64,000 nt of DNA from Aestuariivirga sp. (GCF_020252395.1 NZ_JADCDB010000004.1:62001-126000), one strand, 5' to 3'; counted from the first letter of the stretch, positions 1 through 9,055 are shown. Numbers and translations are program-made. The notes: generated from the sequence alone by a model not told the origin.

Positions 1-175
1 GGCGGGCGGCGACGAGGGCGGCGGCTCCTCGGCTTACGTTCCGGAAGACAAGACCAAGGACCTGCAGCTCAAGGCGGCGATCGACTTCCTCAACGGGGTG
101 AAGGTCGTGTCCAACGCCAAGCCCAAGGACGAGAAGCCGAAGGACGGCGCCACGCCGGACACCACCGCGAACTGA
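1..175 (+). CDS. C-terminal end of CtpA-type S41 processing peptidase (partial)
   Basis: Only the last 57 residues are in the window; the gene starts upstream of base 1. The tail carries a YVPEDKTKDLQLKAAIDFL-type motif followed by a lysine/aspartate-rich, low-complexity end, which matches the C-terminus of carboxy-terminal processing peptidases (tail-specific S41 proteases exported to the periplasm). The catalytic Ser/Lys region lies outside the window, so the family call rests on the tail motif and on the downstream order (divergent polysaccharide deacetylase, then rppH), which is common in Rhizobiales. A hairpin with a T-run follows the stop at once. Confidence 0.6.
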   Translation, partial: AGGDEGGGSSAYVPEDKTKDLQLKAAIDFLNGVKVVSNAKPKDEKPKDGATPDTTAN

Positions 176-198
176 ACCTCAGCGTTACCGGTCGAAGA

Positions 199-226
199 TA
201 CCCGGCCCAGCGCCGGGTATTTTGTT
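199..226 (+). terminator. Rho-independent terminator after the S41 peptidase
   Basis: A perfect 8-bp stem (TACCCGGC with GCCGGGTA), a 5-base loop and a TTTTGTT tail lie 24 bases after the peptidase stop. It separates that transcript from the deacetylase gene. Confidence 0.8.
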
Positions 227-332
227 GTCACTTGGCGGCGGTTTCATCAACTTTCTGATCAGGATTAACAGGTCGTTAACGGTGCTGACCCGAAAGTCGG
301 TGGCAACCGAATCATGCTTAACGAACAGAATC

Positions 333-1565
333 ATGTCCCGTAACGAGATGCGCCAGCCGCTGAAGCGGCTCAGCCCCGCGCAGCGCCTGTGGCGCCGGTG
401 CCCGCCCGCGCTGGTGATGATGTCTGGCGTTGTGGCGCTGGGCTTCGCGAGCGCCGGCCTATGGCTTTCCCGCCCGCCCCCACCGGGAACCGGCGAACCT
501 GTGGTCGTGGCCGCGATCCCGGAACAGGCCGAGATCATCACCTCCTCCATCACCCCTGCCGACGACGCGGAGGCCGACGCCCGGGATCAAGGCCCCGCTG
601 ACCCCATCGACCCGAACGCCATCGAGATTATCGGCGGCGAGCAGATAGACGATGCCGGACAGATGCCCGCCGCCCAAGTGGAGGACATTGCCCCGGAGGA
701 CGCCATGGCGCCGGAAAAGCACGAGGCAATGATCGTCGTGCCGCCGCACCGGCCACTGAAGAAGGCGCCGGTCGAAGCGGTGACGGAAAAGACGGACCAG
801 GGTCCATTGCCGCGCATCGCTTCGGGTGGCAAGACGCCCTTCGACGTCTATTCGCAGGTGATGCCGCTCTCTGTCGTCCATTCCGACTGGCCGAAGATCA
901 CGCTTGTGCTGGGCGGCATGGGAATCAACGCACGGCTGACGAAGAAGGCGGTCGAGCTGCTGCCGGGCGACGTGACGCTGGGCTTCGCCCCCTATGGCGA
1001 AAACCTCCAGTCCCAGGTCAATGCCGCGCGCGCCGGGGGACACGAAATCCTGCTGCAGGTGCCCATGGAGCCGGTGGGCTACCCGGGCGCCAACCCCGGA
1101 CCCAGCACGCTGCTGACCGATGCGAAGCCCGAGCAGAATCTTGCCGCGCTCAAATGGCTGATGAGCCGTTTTGCCGGCTATTCCGGCATCACCAACTACA
1201 TGGGCGCCCGGCTGCTGGTGACCGAGGATGCCCTGCGGCCGGTAATGAAGGAAGTGAAGGCCCGCGGCCTCGTCTATCTTGAGGACGGCAGCGTGAGCAT
1301 GACGCTGTCATCGAAACTTGGACAGGAGCTGCGCCTGCCGGTCCAGCGCGCCAGGCTGGTGATCGATGCCGAGCCCACATCGGCGGCCATCAAGGCAGCC
1401 CTGGCGAAGCTCGAGCAGGAGGCCGCCGAGAACGGTTCGGCGATCGCCACCGGGTCGGGCCTCGACGTCACCATTGAAACCGTCGCCGAATGGGCCAAGA
1501 CCTTGCAGCAGAAGGGCATACTTCTGGTGCCGGTGAGCGCCGCCTACAAGGGACGAGCGACCTGA
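333..1565 (+). CDS. Divergent polysaccharide deacetylase family protein
   Basis: A 410-residue protein with a basic N-terminus, one hydrophobic segment at about residues 25-47 (signal anchor), a Pro/Glu/Asp-rich linker to about residue 180 and a C-terminal NodB-like barrel of the divergent deacetylase family (Pfam Polysacc_deac_2). Visible family motifs are [10 protein letters not shown] at the barrel start, [12 protein letters not shown], and [11 protein letters not shown] near the end. Other members often have an Asp in the first motif; here it is Gly-Gly, so catalysis by the classical metal mechanism is doubtful. The start is uncertain: ATG 333 lacks a clear ribosome site, ATG 348 would shorten it by five residues, and the frame stays open to 222. 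Its stop overlaps the rppH start by one base (TGATG), so the two are probably co-translated. A periplasmic role in wall or septum glycan metabolism is inference. Confidence 0.8.
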   Translation: MSRNEMRQPLKRLSPAQRLWRRCPPALVMMSGVVALGFASAGLWLSRPPPPGTGEPVVVAAIPEQAEIITSSITPADDAEADARDQGPADPIDPNAIEIIGGEQIDDAGQMPAAQVEDIAPEDAMAPEKHEAMIVVPPHRPLKKAPVEAVTEKTDQGPLPRIASGGKTPFDVYSQVMPLSVVHSDWPKITLVLGGMGINARLTKKAVELLPGDVTLGFAPYGENLQSQVNAARAGGHEILLQVPMEPVGYPGANPGPSTLLTDAKPEQNLAALKWLMSRFAGYSGITNYMGARLLVTEDALRPVMKEVKARGLVYLEDGSVSMTLSSKLGQELRLPVQRARLVIDAEPTSAAIKAALAKLEQEAAENGSAIATGSGLDVTIETVAEWAKTLQQKGILLVPVSAAYKGRAT

Positions 1566-2062
1566 TGGCAAAGCGCGGCGAGATCGCCGCCTACCGCCCC
1601 TGCGTCGGCGTCATGCTGATCAACAAGGCGGGTCTCGTGTGGATCGGCCGCCGCTTCGACAAGCAGAATGACGAGGGCAAGGGCCACTGGTGGCAGATGC
1701 CGCAGGGCGGCATCGACAAGGGCGAAGACGTGCGCGCCGCCGCGCGCCGCGAACTGGCCGAGGAAACCGCTGTCACTTCCGCCGAGATCATCGCCGAGTC
1801 CGCCCACTGGTACACCTATGACCTGCCGGAGCACCTGATCGGCAAATCCTGGAACGGCAAGTATCGCGGCCAGACCCAGAAATGGCTGGTCCTGCGCTTC
1901 ATCGGGGACGACTCTGAAATCGATCTGGCCCCGCCCGGCCACAGCCAGGAATTCGACCGGTGGCGCTGGGCCCGCATGGATGAGCTGTTGGAGCTGATCG
2001 TGCCCTTCAAGCGGCCCGTCTATGAGCAGGTGCTGAAGGAATTCAGGCACCTCGGCGCGTGA
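1565..2062 (+). CDS. rppH: RNA pyrophosphohydrolase (Nudix)
   Basis: A 165-residue Nudix hydrolase. The Nudix box is complete ([20 protein letters not shown], with REL and EE positions intact), and the flanking WWQMPQGG and EFDRWRWA motifs are those of RppH/IalA. RppH removes pyrophosphate from 5'-triphosphate mRNA ends and so triggers RNase E decay in the cytoplasm. The length is normal for the family. The start codon overlaps the stop of the deacetylase by one base, which argues for translational coupling; deacetylase next to rppH is a recurrent alphaproteobacterial pair. Confidence 0.93.
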   Translation: MAKRGEIAAYRPCVGVMLINKAGLVWIGRRFDKQNDEGKGHWWQMPQGGIDKGEDVRAAARRELAEETAVTSAEIIAESAHWYTYDLPEHLIGKSWNGKYRGQTQKWLVLRFIGDDSEIDLAPPGHSQEFDRWRWARMDELLELIVPFKRPVYEQVLKEFRHLGA

Positions 2063-2099
2063 GGTTGCCCTTGCGGCGGAACCCTTCTAAAGCCAGCCC

Positions 2100-2279
2100 A
2101 TGTCCACCGCCCAGATTGTCCAGATCCTCACCACACTCGCCGGCATCGCGCTGGCGGTGGCCGTGTTACTGTTCAGGACCCATGACATGCTGGTGAACGG
2201 GGTCATCGCCTTCGTGATCTTCGTGGCAGCGGGGATGGCGGCGGCGACCGCCCATGCGAAGCTCGCGCGGAAGGGCTGA
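2100..2279 (+). CDS. Small two-helix membrane protein (59 aa)
   Basis: An intact 59-residue frame begins with MSTAQIVQIL and ends KLARKG. It has two hydrophobic segments, about residues 6-25 and 32-50, separated by a short RTHDMLVNG loop, and a basic C-terminal end, so a hairpin in the inner membrane is predicted. It lies 37 bases after rppH and six bases before the HAD gene on the same strand, and fills the gap almost exactly, which supports a real gene in an operon. I do not recognise the family and assign no function. No strong ribosome site is visible before the ATG. Confidence 0.55.
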   Translation: MSTAQIVQILTTLAGIALAVAVLLFRTHDMLVNGVIAFVIFVAAGMAAATAHAKLARKG

Positions 2280-2285
2280 CCCCGC

Positions 2286-2948
2286 GTGGCGCATCTCATC
2301 TTCGATTGCGATGGTGTGCTCGTCGATTCCGAGCCTTTGTCGATGCGTGTGGATGTTGCGATTCTCGCTGAGAACGGCGTCGTCATGAGCGAGGCGGAAG
2401 CGCATCGGCGCTTCGTCGGGAAAACCTTTGCGGCGATGCTGGAGGAGATGCGCCGGGAGTTCGGTGCGGCCTTCCCCGCCGATGCCTCCACCCAAAAGGA
2501 CCTGCGGCTCCTGAAGCTCTACGAAACCGACCTGCGCGCCGTCGACGGTGTCGAGCAGGCACTGGAAGCCCTCGGGCCGCAGCGCTTCAGTGTCGCCTCG
2601 AACTCTCCATTGGAGCGAGTCGATACTGCGCTGCGCATCACTGGCCTCAGCCGTTTCTTCGGCAACCGCATCACCACCTTCGAACACGTCGCGCGCGGCA
2701 AGCCGGAGCCTGACGTGTTCGTCGAGGCCGCCCGCCGCGCGGGCTACGCGCCGGAGAATTGCATCGTGGTGGAAGACTCGGTGACGGGTGTTACGGCGGC
2801 GCACCGGGCGGGCTGCCAGGTGCTGGGCTTCACCGGCACCCACCCGCACCCCGAGGAGCAGGCGCAGAAGCTGCTCGCCGCCGGCGCCCGCACCGCTTTC
2901 GCAAAGATGGCCGAGCTGCCGCAACTGGTGGCCGAAAGAATACTTTGA
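2286..2948 (+). CDS. HAD-superfamily phosphatase (beta-PGM/Gph-like)
   Basis: A 220-residue haloacid-dehalogenase hydrolase. The four HAD motifs are present: DCDGVLVDSE near the N-terminus (nucleophile Asp and acid/base Asp), SNSPLERVD (motif II Ser), the Lys of KPEPDVF, and VVEDSVTGV (motif IV acids). A helical cap follows motif I, as in phosphoglucomutase-like and phosphoglycolate phosphatases, so a small phosphorylated sugar or acid is the likely substrate, acting in the cytoplasm; the sequence does not decide which one. Translation starts at GTG 2286, just after the stop of the small membrane protein. It ends about 230 bases before the helicase gene. Confidence 0.85.
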   Translation: MAHLIFDCDGVLVDSEPLSMRVDVAILAENGVVMSEAEAHRRFVGKTFAAMLEEMRREFGAAFPADASTQKDLRLLKLYETDLRAVDGVEQALEALGPQRFSVASNSPLERVDTALRITGLSRFFGNRITTFEHVARGKPEPDVFVEAARRAGYAPENCIVVEDSVTGVTAAHRAGCQVLGFTGTHPHPEEQAQKLLAAGARTAFAKMAELPQLVAERIL

Positions 2949-3182
2949 CATCGCACCGCAACACGCCCATATGGATCGGGTCGCTCGAGGCCGATAGGAA
3001 TACGTGAGGCGCAGCCAAGCTGCAGCCGTTCTGGCCCAACAGCAAGCGACACTCCCGAACATACCTTTCACGTGGGTAGGTTTCAGCGCCCGCCCGGCCT
3101 GGATCAGATTCCCTGATCCTCGCACTTCGGACATGGCTTGCGCTGCCCACTCATGCTCCGAAGACCGAAAGAAGAAATACAA

Positions 3183-4589
3183 GTGACCAGTTTTACCGAC
3201 CTCAACCTCTCCGAACCCCTGCTCCGCGCGCTTGCCGCCGAGGGTTACGAGAAGCCAACCCCCATCCAGGCCCAGTCGATCCCCAGCCTGCTCGCAGGCA
3301 AGGATCTGCTCGGCATCGCCCAGACCGGCACCGGCAAGACGGCTGCCTTCGCGCTGCCGATCCTGCAGAAACTGGCCGCTCACCCCGAGCGCGCTGCGCG
3401 CGGCGCCTGCCGGGCGCTGATCCTCTCTCCCACGCGTGAGCTCGCCGCCCAGATCGGCGAGAGCTTCCGTGTCTATGGCAAGTTCCTGAAAGTGTCGCGC
3501 GCCGTCGTCTTCGGCGGCGTGTCGCTGAACAAGCAGATCGACATCCTCAGGGGCGGCGTCGACATCGTGGTGGCCACGCCCGGCCGCCTCGTGGACCTGA
3601 TCGAGCGCAAGGCGCTGACACTGGCCAAGGTCGAGATCTTCGTCCTTGACGAAGTCGACCAGATGCTCGACCTGGGCTTCATCCATGCCATCCGCAAGAT
3701 CACGGGCATGCTGCCGGCCCAGCGCCAGAACCTGTTTTTCTCGGCCACCATGCCGAAGGAGATCGCGGGCCTTGCCGACAAGCTGCTCACCGACCCGGTG
3801 CGCGTCGAGGTGGCGCCTGTCGCCACCACCGCCGAGCGTGTCAACCAGTCGGTCATCCATGTCGACCCCGCCAACAAGGCCAAGCTTCTGGCGGAGCTGC
3901 TCAAGGACAACAACATGACCCGCACGCTGGTGTTCACCCGCACCAAGCACGGCGCCGACAAGGTGATGAAGCATCTCTCCAGCGCGGGCTTCACCGCCGC
4001 CGCCATTCACGGCAACAAGAGCCAGAACAACCGCGAGCGTGCGCTGGCGGGCTTTAAGGCTGGCAAGGTGCTGGTGCTGGTGGCAACCGACATCGCCGCG
4101 CGCGGCATCGACGTCGATGGCGTGTCCCACGTGGTGAACTACGATCTGCCGCATGTGCCGGAATCCTACGTCCACCGCATCGGCCGCACGGCGCGCGCCG
4201 GGGCCGATGGTTCGGCCATCGCCTTCTGCACGCCGGAGGACCGTGGCCTGCTGCGCGACATTGAGAAGACCATCCGCGCCCAGGTGCCGGTGGTGGAACA
4301 CGCGCTCGGCCTCAGGGGCGTTCAGCAGCTTGCCCCGACCTTCGGCTGGAACCCGGTGAAGGACAAGCCGCAGGGCGGAAAGCCCCACACCAGAGGCCAG
4401 AAGCCCAACCGCAACCACGGCGGCGCCCAAGGCCAGAAGCAGAGCAGCGGCAAGCCGCAGGGCCAGAAGCCGCAGGGTGCGAAGCCTCATCAGCCGAAGC
4501 ACGACGGCGGCAGCACTGGCGGCTCCCAGGCCCCGAAGCGCAGCGGCGGCAGCAATTGGATGACCGAACTCGGCAAGCGCCAGGCCTGA
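3183..4589 (+). CDS. DEAD-box RNA helicase (RhlE-like) with DEVD box
   Basis: A 468-residue helicase with all core motifs in order: Q motif ([11 protein letters not shown]), Walker A ([11 protein letters not shown]), [16 protein letters not shown], the Walker B box, SAT, and [10 protein letters not shown]. The Walker B box reads DEVD instead of DEAD, which keeps the catalytic acids. The core ends near residue 390 and is followed by a basic tail of about 80 residues rich in Gly, Gln, Lys and Pro, typical of RhlE-type proteins that bind structured RNA during ribosome assembly or cold adaptation. GTG 3183 is chosen because AGAAGAA precedes it and the family N-terminus begins here; a TTG at 3138 in the same frame is less likely. 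Confidence 0.9.
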   Translation: MTSFTDLNLSEPLLRALAAEGYEKPTPIQAQSIPSLLAGKDLLGIAQTGTGKTAAFALPILQKLAAHPERAARGACRALILSPTRELAAQIGESFRVYGKFLKVSRAVVFGGVSLNKQIDILRGGVDIVVATPGRLVDLIERKALTLAKVEIFVLDEVDQMLDLGFIHAIRKITGMLPAQRQNLFFSATMPKEIAGLADKLLTDPVRVEVAPVATTAERVNQSVIHVDPANKAKLLAELLKDNNMTRTLVFTRTKHGADKVMKHLSSAGFTAAAIHGNKSQNNRERALAGFKAGKVLVLVATDIAARGIDVDGVSHVVNYDLPHVPESYVHRIGRTARAGADGSAIAFCTPEDRGLLRDIEKTIRAQVPVVEHALGLRGVQQLAPTFGWNPVKDKPQGGKPHTRGQKPNRNHGGAQGQKQSSGKPQGQKPQGAKPHQPKHDGGSTGGSQAPKRSGGSNWMTELGKRQA

Positions 4590-4923
4590 ACACCGTATAC
4601 GGATCAATTTCGGTGAATAGCCCACTGGAGATGGCGGGCTTCTTGGTATGGCTAAGCTGATCCACTCTCGGGTGGCCGAACGCGAAGCAACATGAACTGA
4701 AAGAGCCCGTGGACTCTTCCACGAGCCTCCAAGAGGCAGGCTTGGGATTATTGTCAACAACGCGCTGGAGGAGACTGCATTCAACCGGGCGCGGGACTGC
4801 CGCAATGCGGCGGCTCTGCGGAAGGCGGGCTGGGCTTATCCTCATCATATGGCAATGCGCTTCGGATCACGTTCTTCGGCGGAAGTTCCGGGCTCCGGAA
4901 GAGCGCCAGACGGCCGCTGCCCG
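4590..4923. other. Gene-poor stretch after the helicase
   Basis: About 330 bases after the helicase stop in which I see no convincing gene, terminator or repeat. Open frames here lack recognisable protein character. It leads into two gene remnants and is probably decayed sequence. Confidence 0.4.
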
Positions 4924-5136
4924 CTACGGCATCGTGATCCCGCTACAGCCGCCCTGGTTGCGTTCCAGGGTCTGGCGGTTGGCGGTGGAGAGAGATGAAT
5001 TGAACACCGTGGCTTCGGAGACGGCGCCGATCCGAAACACGGCTGAGGACGTGCCGAAGCTGGAGAAGTTCGGACCGGTGGTGACGCCGTCCAGCGCACC
5101 CACCACGGTATTGCCAGTGGCCGACACCAGGGTGAC
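4924..5136 (-). pseudogene. C-terminal remnant of a lectin-like (LamG/concanavalin-type) protein
   Basis: On the minus strand about 70 residues read as the end of a concanavalin-A-like surface or phage-type protein: a FRIG strand, then the closing motif ATVFNSSLSTANRQTLERNQ and GI, followed by a TAG stop. In that family this motif (VFN..LS..DRQ..E.NQ) ends the jelly-roll domain. Upstream of about 5136 the frame runs into sequence belonging to a groEL remnant on the other strand, so the gene is truncated at a sharp junction. The family assignment rests on this motif only. Confidence 0.5.
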
Positions 5137-5355
5137 GATACGCAGAACGAAGAGTACTGCGACGTGGTGCCCAAGGGCATCATCGACCCGGCCAAGGCCG
5201 TGCGCATCGCCCTTCAGGACCCGGCCTCGGTCACCCCGCTCTTCATCACCACGGAAGCGATGATCGCCGGGAAGCCCAAGGACAAGCCCACAGGCGCCAT
5301 GAGCGGCGGCATGGGAGGCATGGACTTCCAAGAAGTCCTGTCAGCTTCAGGCTGA
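5134..5355 (+). pseudogene. C-terminal remnant of chaperonin GroEL
   Basis: Starting near 5134 the plus strand reads the last part of GroEL: an EEYC.DVV segment, [30 protein letters not shown] and the GGMGGMDF tail, followed by seven extra residues and TGA. These correspond to the conserved C-terminal 65 or so residues of the 60-kDa chaperonin; everything upstream is missing. The frame is open and well preserved apart from substitutions such as PLF where GroEL has GLL. It has no start codon of its own in the right place. A terminator-like hairpin follows, as after intact groESL operons. I read this as the 3' scar of a deleted groEL copy. Confidence 0.8.
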
Positions 5356-5363
5356 AACGAATG

Positions 5364-5392
5364 AACCCCGGGTGAAATCCCAGGGTTTTGTC
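5364..5392 (+). terminator. Terminator retained after the groEL remnant
   Basis: AACCCCGGG pairs with CCCAGGGTT (one mismatch) around a 6-base loop, followed by a T-rich tail (TTTTGTCTTT). It sits nine bases after the remnant stop, the expected place for the groESL terminator. Confidence 0.65.
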
Positions 5393-5465
5393 TTTCGCCG
5401 CGGTGCGCCCCCCGCCCGTCACGCTTGCATTTCTCAAGTCGGCGGACTAAAGACAGCGCTGGTCA

Positions 5466-5542
5466 GCGCCCGTAGCTCAGCTGGATAGAGCACCAGACTA
5501 CGAATCTGGGGGTCATGGGTTCGAATCCTGTCGGGCGCGCCA
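5466..5542 (+). tRNA. tRNA-Arg (anticodon ACG)
   Basis: A full cloverleaf can be folded: acceptor GCGCCCG with CGGGCGC, D arm with AGCTCAGCTGGATAGAGC, anticodon stem CCAGA/TCTGG with loop CTACGAA (anticodon ACG at 5500-5502, to be read as ICG), T arm with GGTTCGAATCC, discriminator G and encoded CCA. The A34 anticodon fits the essential arginine tRNA modified by TadA. It stands alone, between the groEL remnant and a manC gene. Confidence 0.95.
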
Positions 5543-5864
5543 TTTTCTTCAAATGTATCAATATTTTACGAAGCAGCTCCTTGCGCCAGAAACTGCCACC
5601 CCCGGCCTGGTCGCGCCCGTGTCGCGTTTTGGCGTTCGGCATCGGTTCCCCGGCATTCAACCGAATTCTACAGACGGTAGACCAGCAAGCGCTATGCGCG
5701 GTCGTGTCCCCGGGCGTGGTGTAGGTTCTGGAGGTGGGTGTGACCTGCCAATGAACTTTCATCCAGCAGCTTTTAGAGCCTTGGCCACCCGCGCGACGGC
5801 GGCGAAGAGCCAACCAGAGCATGACAGTTGACATTTGCCGCGATCATGGCGCAGGGAACTCAGC
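5543..5864. other. Gene-poor stretch between tRNA-Arg and manC
   Basis: About 320 bases with no convincing gene. A leftover piece of an integrated element at the tRNA 3' end is possible, but I find no second copy of the tRNA end in the window to mark an attachment site. Confidence 0.35.
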
Positions 5865-7307
5865 GTGATTGACGGAAGGTTGCCGGTGATCGTTCCAGTA
5901 TTGTTGTGCGGCGGCAGCGGCACCAGGCTCTGGCCGTTGTCGCGGCAGGCCTTTCCGAAGCAGTTCGTGGCGCTTCTGGGCGAGGAAACCCTGTTCCAGG
6001 CCGCGGCCCTTCGGTTGTCCGGACCCGGCTTCGCACCGGCCCTGGTGGTGAGCGGCGAGCCCTTGCGCTTTATCGCCGCCCGGCAGCTGCGGGAGATCGG
6101 CCATGCCGCCCAGGCGATCCTGGTGGAGCCGGAGCCGCGCAACACGGCACCCGCCGTTCTCGCCGCGGCGCTATACCTGATCGAACAGGGCGGGGACGCC
6201 ATGATGCTGGTGGCTCCATCGGACCACGCAATTCCCGAAACGCCCCGCTTCCGCGCGGCGGTGATGGCGGCGCTGCCCGCCGCGGAGGCCGGCACGATCG
6301 TGACCTTCGGCATCCGGCCGGACAGGCCGGAAACCGGCTACGGCTATCTCAGGCTGGCGCCCGGCGGCGATGCCTCGGCCTCGGCCCCGCAGCCGCTTGC
6401 CAGTTTCGTGGAGAAGCCGGACGCCACCGCAGCTGCGGCCATGCTGGCGTCCGGCGATTGCCTGTGGAATGCCGGGATCTTTCTGTTCCGCGCCTCGGCC
6501 ATCGTGGCGGCCTTCGCGGCGCATGCCCCGGCCATGCTGGCGCCGGCCCGCGCGGCGGTGAAAGAGGCGCGGCGCGACAGCGGTTTCGTGACCCTCGCCG
6601 CCGGGCCATGGTCGGCGCTGCCATCGATTTCCCTCGATTACGCGATCATGGAGCAGGCCGCCAACCTGGTGGTGATGCCTTATGACGGCCGCTGGTCGGA
6701 CCTCGGCTCCTGGACCGCCGTGTGGCAGGAGAGCGAGGCCGACGAGCGTGGCAATGTGCTCTCGGGCCCGGCGCTGGCCATGGATTGCGAGCGGAGCCTG
6801 CTCCGCTCCGAGGCGGACAGCGTGCAACTGGTGGCGATCGGGGTCAGCGACATCGTGGCGGTGGCCATGCCGGATGCGGTGCTGGTGGCGCACAGTTCCG
6901 CCGCCCAGCGGGTGAAGGAGGTGGCCCAGGCGCTCGGCCAGCGTGGCGCCCGGCAGGCAGCCGCCTTTCCGCATGACCGGCGGCCCTGGGGGTGGTTCGA
7001 AAGCCTGAGCAACGGCCCGCGCTATCACGTGAAGCGCATCGGCGTCGACCCCGGCGGCGCGCTGTCGCTGCAGTCGCACAAGCACCGCGCCGAACACTGG
7101 ATCGTCGTGCAGGGCGTGGCCAAAGTCACCGTGGGAGAGAAGGTCGATGTGTTGACCGAAAACCAGTCGGTCTATATCCCTCTGGGCGCCGTCCACCGGC
7201 TGGAAAACCCCGGAACCGAACCCCTGGTAATTATCGAAGTGCAGACGGGAAGTTATTTCGGCGGGGACGACATCGTGCGGTATGAGGATGTGTATGGGAG
7301 GGGGTAA
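5865..7307 (+). CDS. manC: Mannose-1-phosphate guanylyltransferase / mannose-6-phosphate isomerase (type II)
   Basis: A 480-residue bifunctional enzyme. The N-terminal nucleotidyltransferase has the signature LCGGSGTRLWPLSRQ with KQF just after, and the FVEKP motif near residue 180. The C-terminal cupin is a type II phosphomannose isomerase with QSHKHRAEHWIVVQG and a GGDDIVRYEDVYGR end. It makes GDP-mannose from mannose-6-phosphate via mannose-1-phosphate for exopolysaccharide or LPS. GTG 5865 is chosen since AGGGAA precedes it; a TTG at 5835 would add ten residues. A glycosyltransferase follows, suggesting a surface polysaccharide locus that has lost other members. Confidence 0.9.
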   Translation: MIDGRLPVIVPVLLCGGSGTRLWPLSRQAFPKQFVALLGEETLFQAAALRLSGPGFAPALVVSGEPLRFIAARQLREIGHAAQAILVEPEPRNTAPAVLAAALYLIEQGGDAMMLVAPSDHAIPETPRFRAAVMAALPAAEAGTIVTFGIRPDRPETGYGYLRLAPGGDASASAPQPLASFVEKPDATAAAAMLASGDCLWNAGIFLFRASAIVAAFAAHAPAMLAPARAAVKEARRDSGFVTLAAGPWSALPSISLDYAIMEQAANLVVMPYDGRWSDLGSWTAVWQESEADERGNVLSGPALAMDCERSLLRSEADSVQLVAIGVSDIVAVAMPDAVLVAHSSAAQRVKEVAQALGQRGARQAAAFPHDRRPWGWFESLSNGPRYHVKRIGVDPGGALSLQSHKHRAEHWIVVQGVAKVTVGEKVDVLTENQSVYIPLGAVHRLENPGTEPLVIIEVQTGSYFGGDDIVRYEDVYGRG

Positions 7308-7411
7308 GTCTTGAGCGGGTTTATCTTGATTGTGGCAAACTTACGGCTGTTCAACTGGACCTTAGTCTCAGGAGTTTTGCACCCTAAGGCTTCAGCACCA
7401 GCCTCCACACT

Positions 7412-8473
7412 ATGCCGGAACTGAAATCCCGTGGTGCTTACGAAACCGGCTTGTCGCATGTAGCTCGGATTCTGATGCCCTCGATCTCCACAGGCGTACT
7501 ACGGACGAACCCGTTCGTCACGGTTATTGTACCTGTCTTCAACGTTGAACAGTATGTCGGCGCGTGCCTTCGAAGCATTCTAGCTCAAGATTATCCAAAT
7601 TTTGAACTGTTGATTATTGACGACGGGTCCGCGGATGGCTCTCGAGCAATCTGCGAAGATTACGCAGAATACGACAAGAGAATAAAGGTCTTCTCTAAAC
7701 GAAATGGTGGCCTGGGCAGCGCTCGCAATTTCGGTCTTGAGCGAGCAAGTGGTGATTTGATTTGTTTCGTCGATAGCGATGATCGAGTCACTACCGATTT
7801 TGTTTCATCTTTCCTGGAGCGGATTCTGGATGGTCACGACATCGCCGTGAGCGATTACGCGTCGGTTCTTCCCGATGGACGCATTCTCAACACCAACCTT
7901 ATTGCTCTATACGATGGAGAGCGAGACCCCGTCACTCACCTAATGTTGTCCGACAATGAGTGCAACGCATGGAACAAGATGTATAGACGGAAGGTATTCG
8001 ACAACGAAAAACTTCGCTTTGGCTCCGGTTGGTTTGAGGACTTCGCCTGCATCCCTGCGATCATTGGGTCTTCCGATTCCGTTGGATTCACAAACCGAGT
8101 CACCTACCAATATGTCCAACGGGAGGGATCTATAATTTCATCGATCAAGATAACGCCACTAAGGGCCCTCGATATCATTGATGCAGCAAAGCGACTAATG
8201 CAACTGGAGCCGGTCTTCAAACCGAGGCACTGGCATACTTACTATCAATGGAAACTGGTATTGCACGTCCTGTATTTCCGATGGGCTGACCTCGCTTCAG
8301 TCAAAGACCCAGATACGCGGCGCAAGGCTAGAACGGAACTCTCCACATTTGTGAATGACAACATCCCGCTTTGGTTCATGACGGAATTTGTAAAAGAACG
8401 GCTCAATACTGGGTCTCTCATCAGAAGGCTTAGGGAGAGAAAGTTTGTCTTTGATGTGAGGGGTAGCGCGTGA
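7412..8473 (+). CDS. Family 2 glycosyltransferase
   Basis: A 353-residue GT-A fold glycosyltransferase. The N-terminal nucleotide-binding half shows VTVIVPVFNVEQYVGACLRS, then LLIIDDGSADGS and the CFVDSDDRV segment (DXD-like metal site). The C-terminal half is less conserved and has no clear membrane segments, so it is a cytoplasmic or peripheral enzyme that adds a sugar to a polysaccharide precursor. The first ATG is taken; ATG 7474 is an alternative, since the family usually starts within 10-15 residues of the VIVPV strand. By eye the gene is much richer in A and T and in rare third-position A/T codons than its neighbours, a sign of transfer. It follows manC, which could supply GDP-mannose. 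Confidence 0.88.
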   Translation: MPELKSRGAYETGLSHVARILMPSISTGVLRTNPFVTVIVPVFNVEQYVGACLRSILAQDYPNFELLIIDDGSADGSRAICEDYAEYDKRIKVFSKRNGGLGSARNFGLERASGDLICFVDSDDRVTTDFVSSFLERILDGHDIAVSDYASVLPDGRILNTNLIALYDGERDPVTHLMLSDNECNAWNKMYRRKVFDNEKLRFGSGWFEDFACIPAIIGSSDSVGFTNRVTYQYVQREGSIISSIKITPLRALDIIDAAKRLMQLEPVFKPRHWHTYYQWKLVLHVLYFRWADLASVKDPDTRRKARTELSTFVNDNIPLWFMTEFVKERLNTGSLIRRLRERKFVFDVRGSA

Positions 8474-8765
8474 TGATTTTCGACTGCTATCGGCCTCTGC
8501 GGAGCTTGTGATCGAATCCCTCACGCTCTTCGTTGTGGATAATTCTACGTTCCGTAATGGTCGCTATTCAGCGCGTTAGTGACGCTGACCTGCTGACCTG
8601 CAAAATCGAAAACTTCAAGCGCCTCGATCAGAGGCGCAAATCAGTGACTTGGGAATTGTTCACGGGGGACTTGTTGCTGTAATGCTCCGCTACCACAGAT
8701 CAGCGATGAATCTCTGATTGTACAGGAACAGTAATCACCTGACAGTTGCCGCTCGCTGACGCGGG
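8474..8765. other. AT-richer intergenic stretch, nothing recognised
   Basis: About 290 bases between the glycosyltransferase and a transposase stub. No gene, repeat or inverted repeat typical of an insertion-sequence end could be recognised. Base composition resembles the glycosyltransferase, so it may be part of the same transferred piece. Confidence 0.35.
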
Positions 8766-9055
8766 TCAGGCGGCGATGTGGTCTTGGCGGTTTCTGGGCT
8801 CCGCTGTCTCCTTCTGTTTCGGTTGGGGGTTGGGCCGGCCGGCGATGAAGTCGTTCTGTGGCGTCCTGCCGTTTATACCGCGGCCCTGGTGGGGACGTTT
8901 CGTGTTGTAGCCGGCGAGGTAGTCGTCGAGGACCGCCTGCATCTCGCCGATAGTCTCGAACCAGGTGCGCCGCCCCTCGACCCGGAAGTGCTCGTCGAGC
9001 AGGGTGCGGTGGAAGCGTTCGGCCATGCCGTTGGACTGCGGTCGCTGGACACTAT
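8766..9055 (-). pseudogene. Transposase C-terminal remnant (integrase-core, IS481/IS3-like)
   Basis: About 95 residues on the minus strand match the end of a DDE integrase-core transposase: RPQSNGMAERFHRTLLDEHF (around the catalytic Glu), then a DDYLAGYNTKRPHQGRG motif and a short charged tail. The catalytic Asp residues and the helix-turn-helix half are missing, and the frame upstream of about 9055 reads unrelated residues, so this is a truncated stub. It abuts the 3' end of the ABC permease gene with only 124 bases between. Neither IS end is recognisable. Confidence 0.75.

Noticed and set aside
2166-4805. Very long minus-strand open frame (about 880 codons) opposite the HAD and helicase genes
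   Set aside because: It lies antisense to two well-supported genes and its composition is the mirror of their codon bias; no domain is recognisable.
5543-5864. Possible attachment site at the 3' end of tRNA-Arg
   Set aside because: No second copy of the tRNA 3' end and no integrase gene were found in the window.
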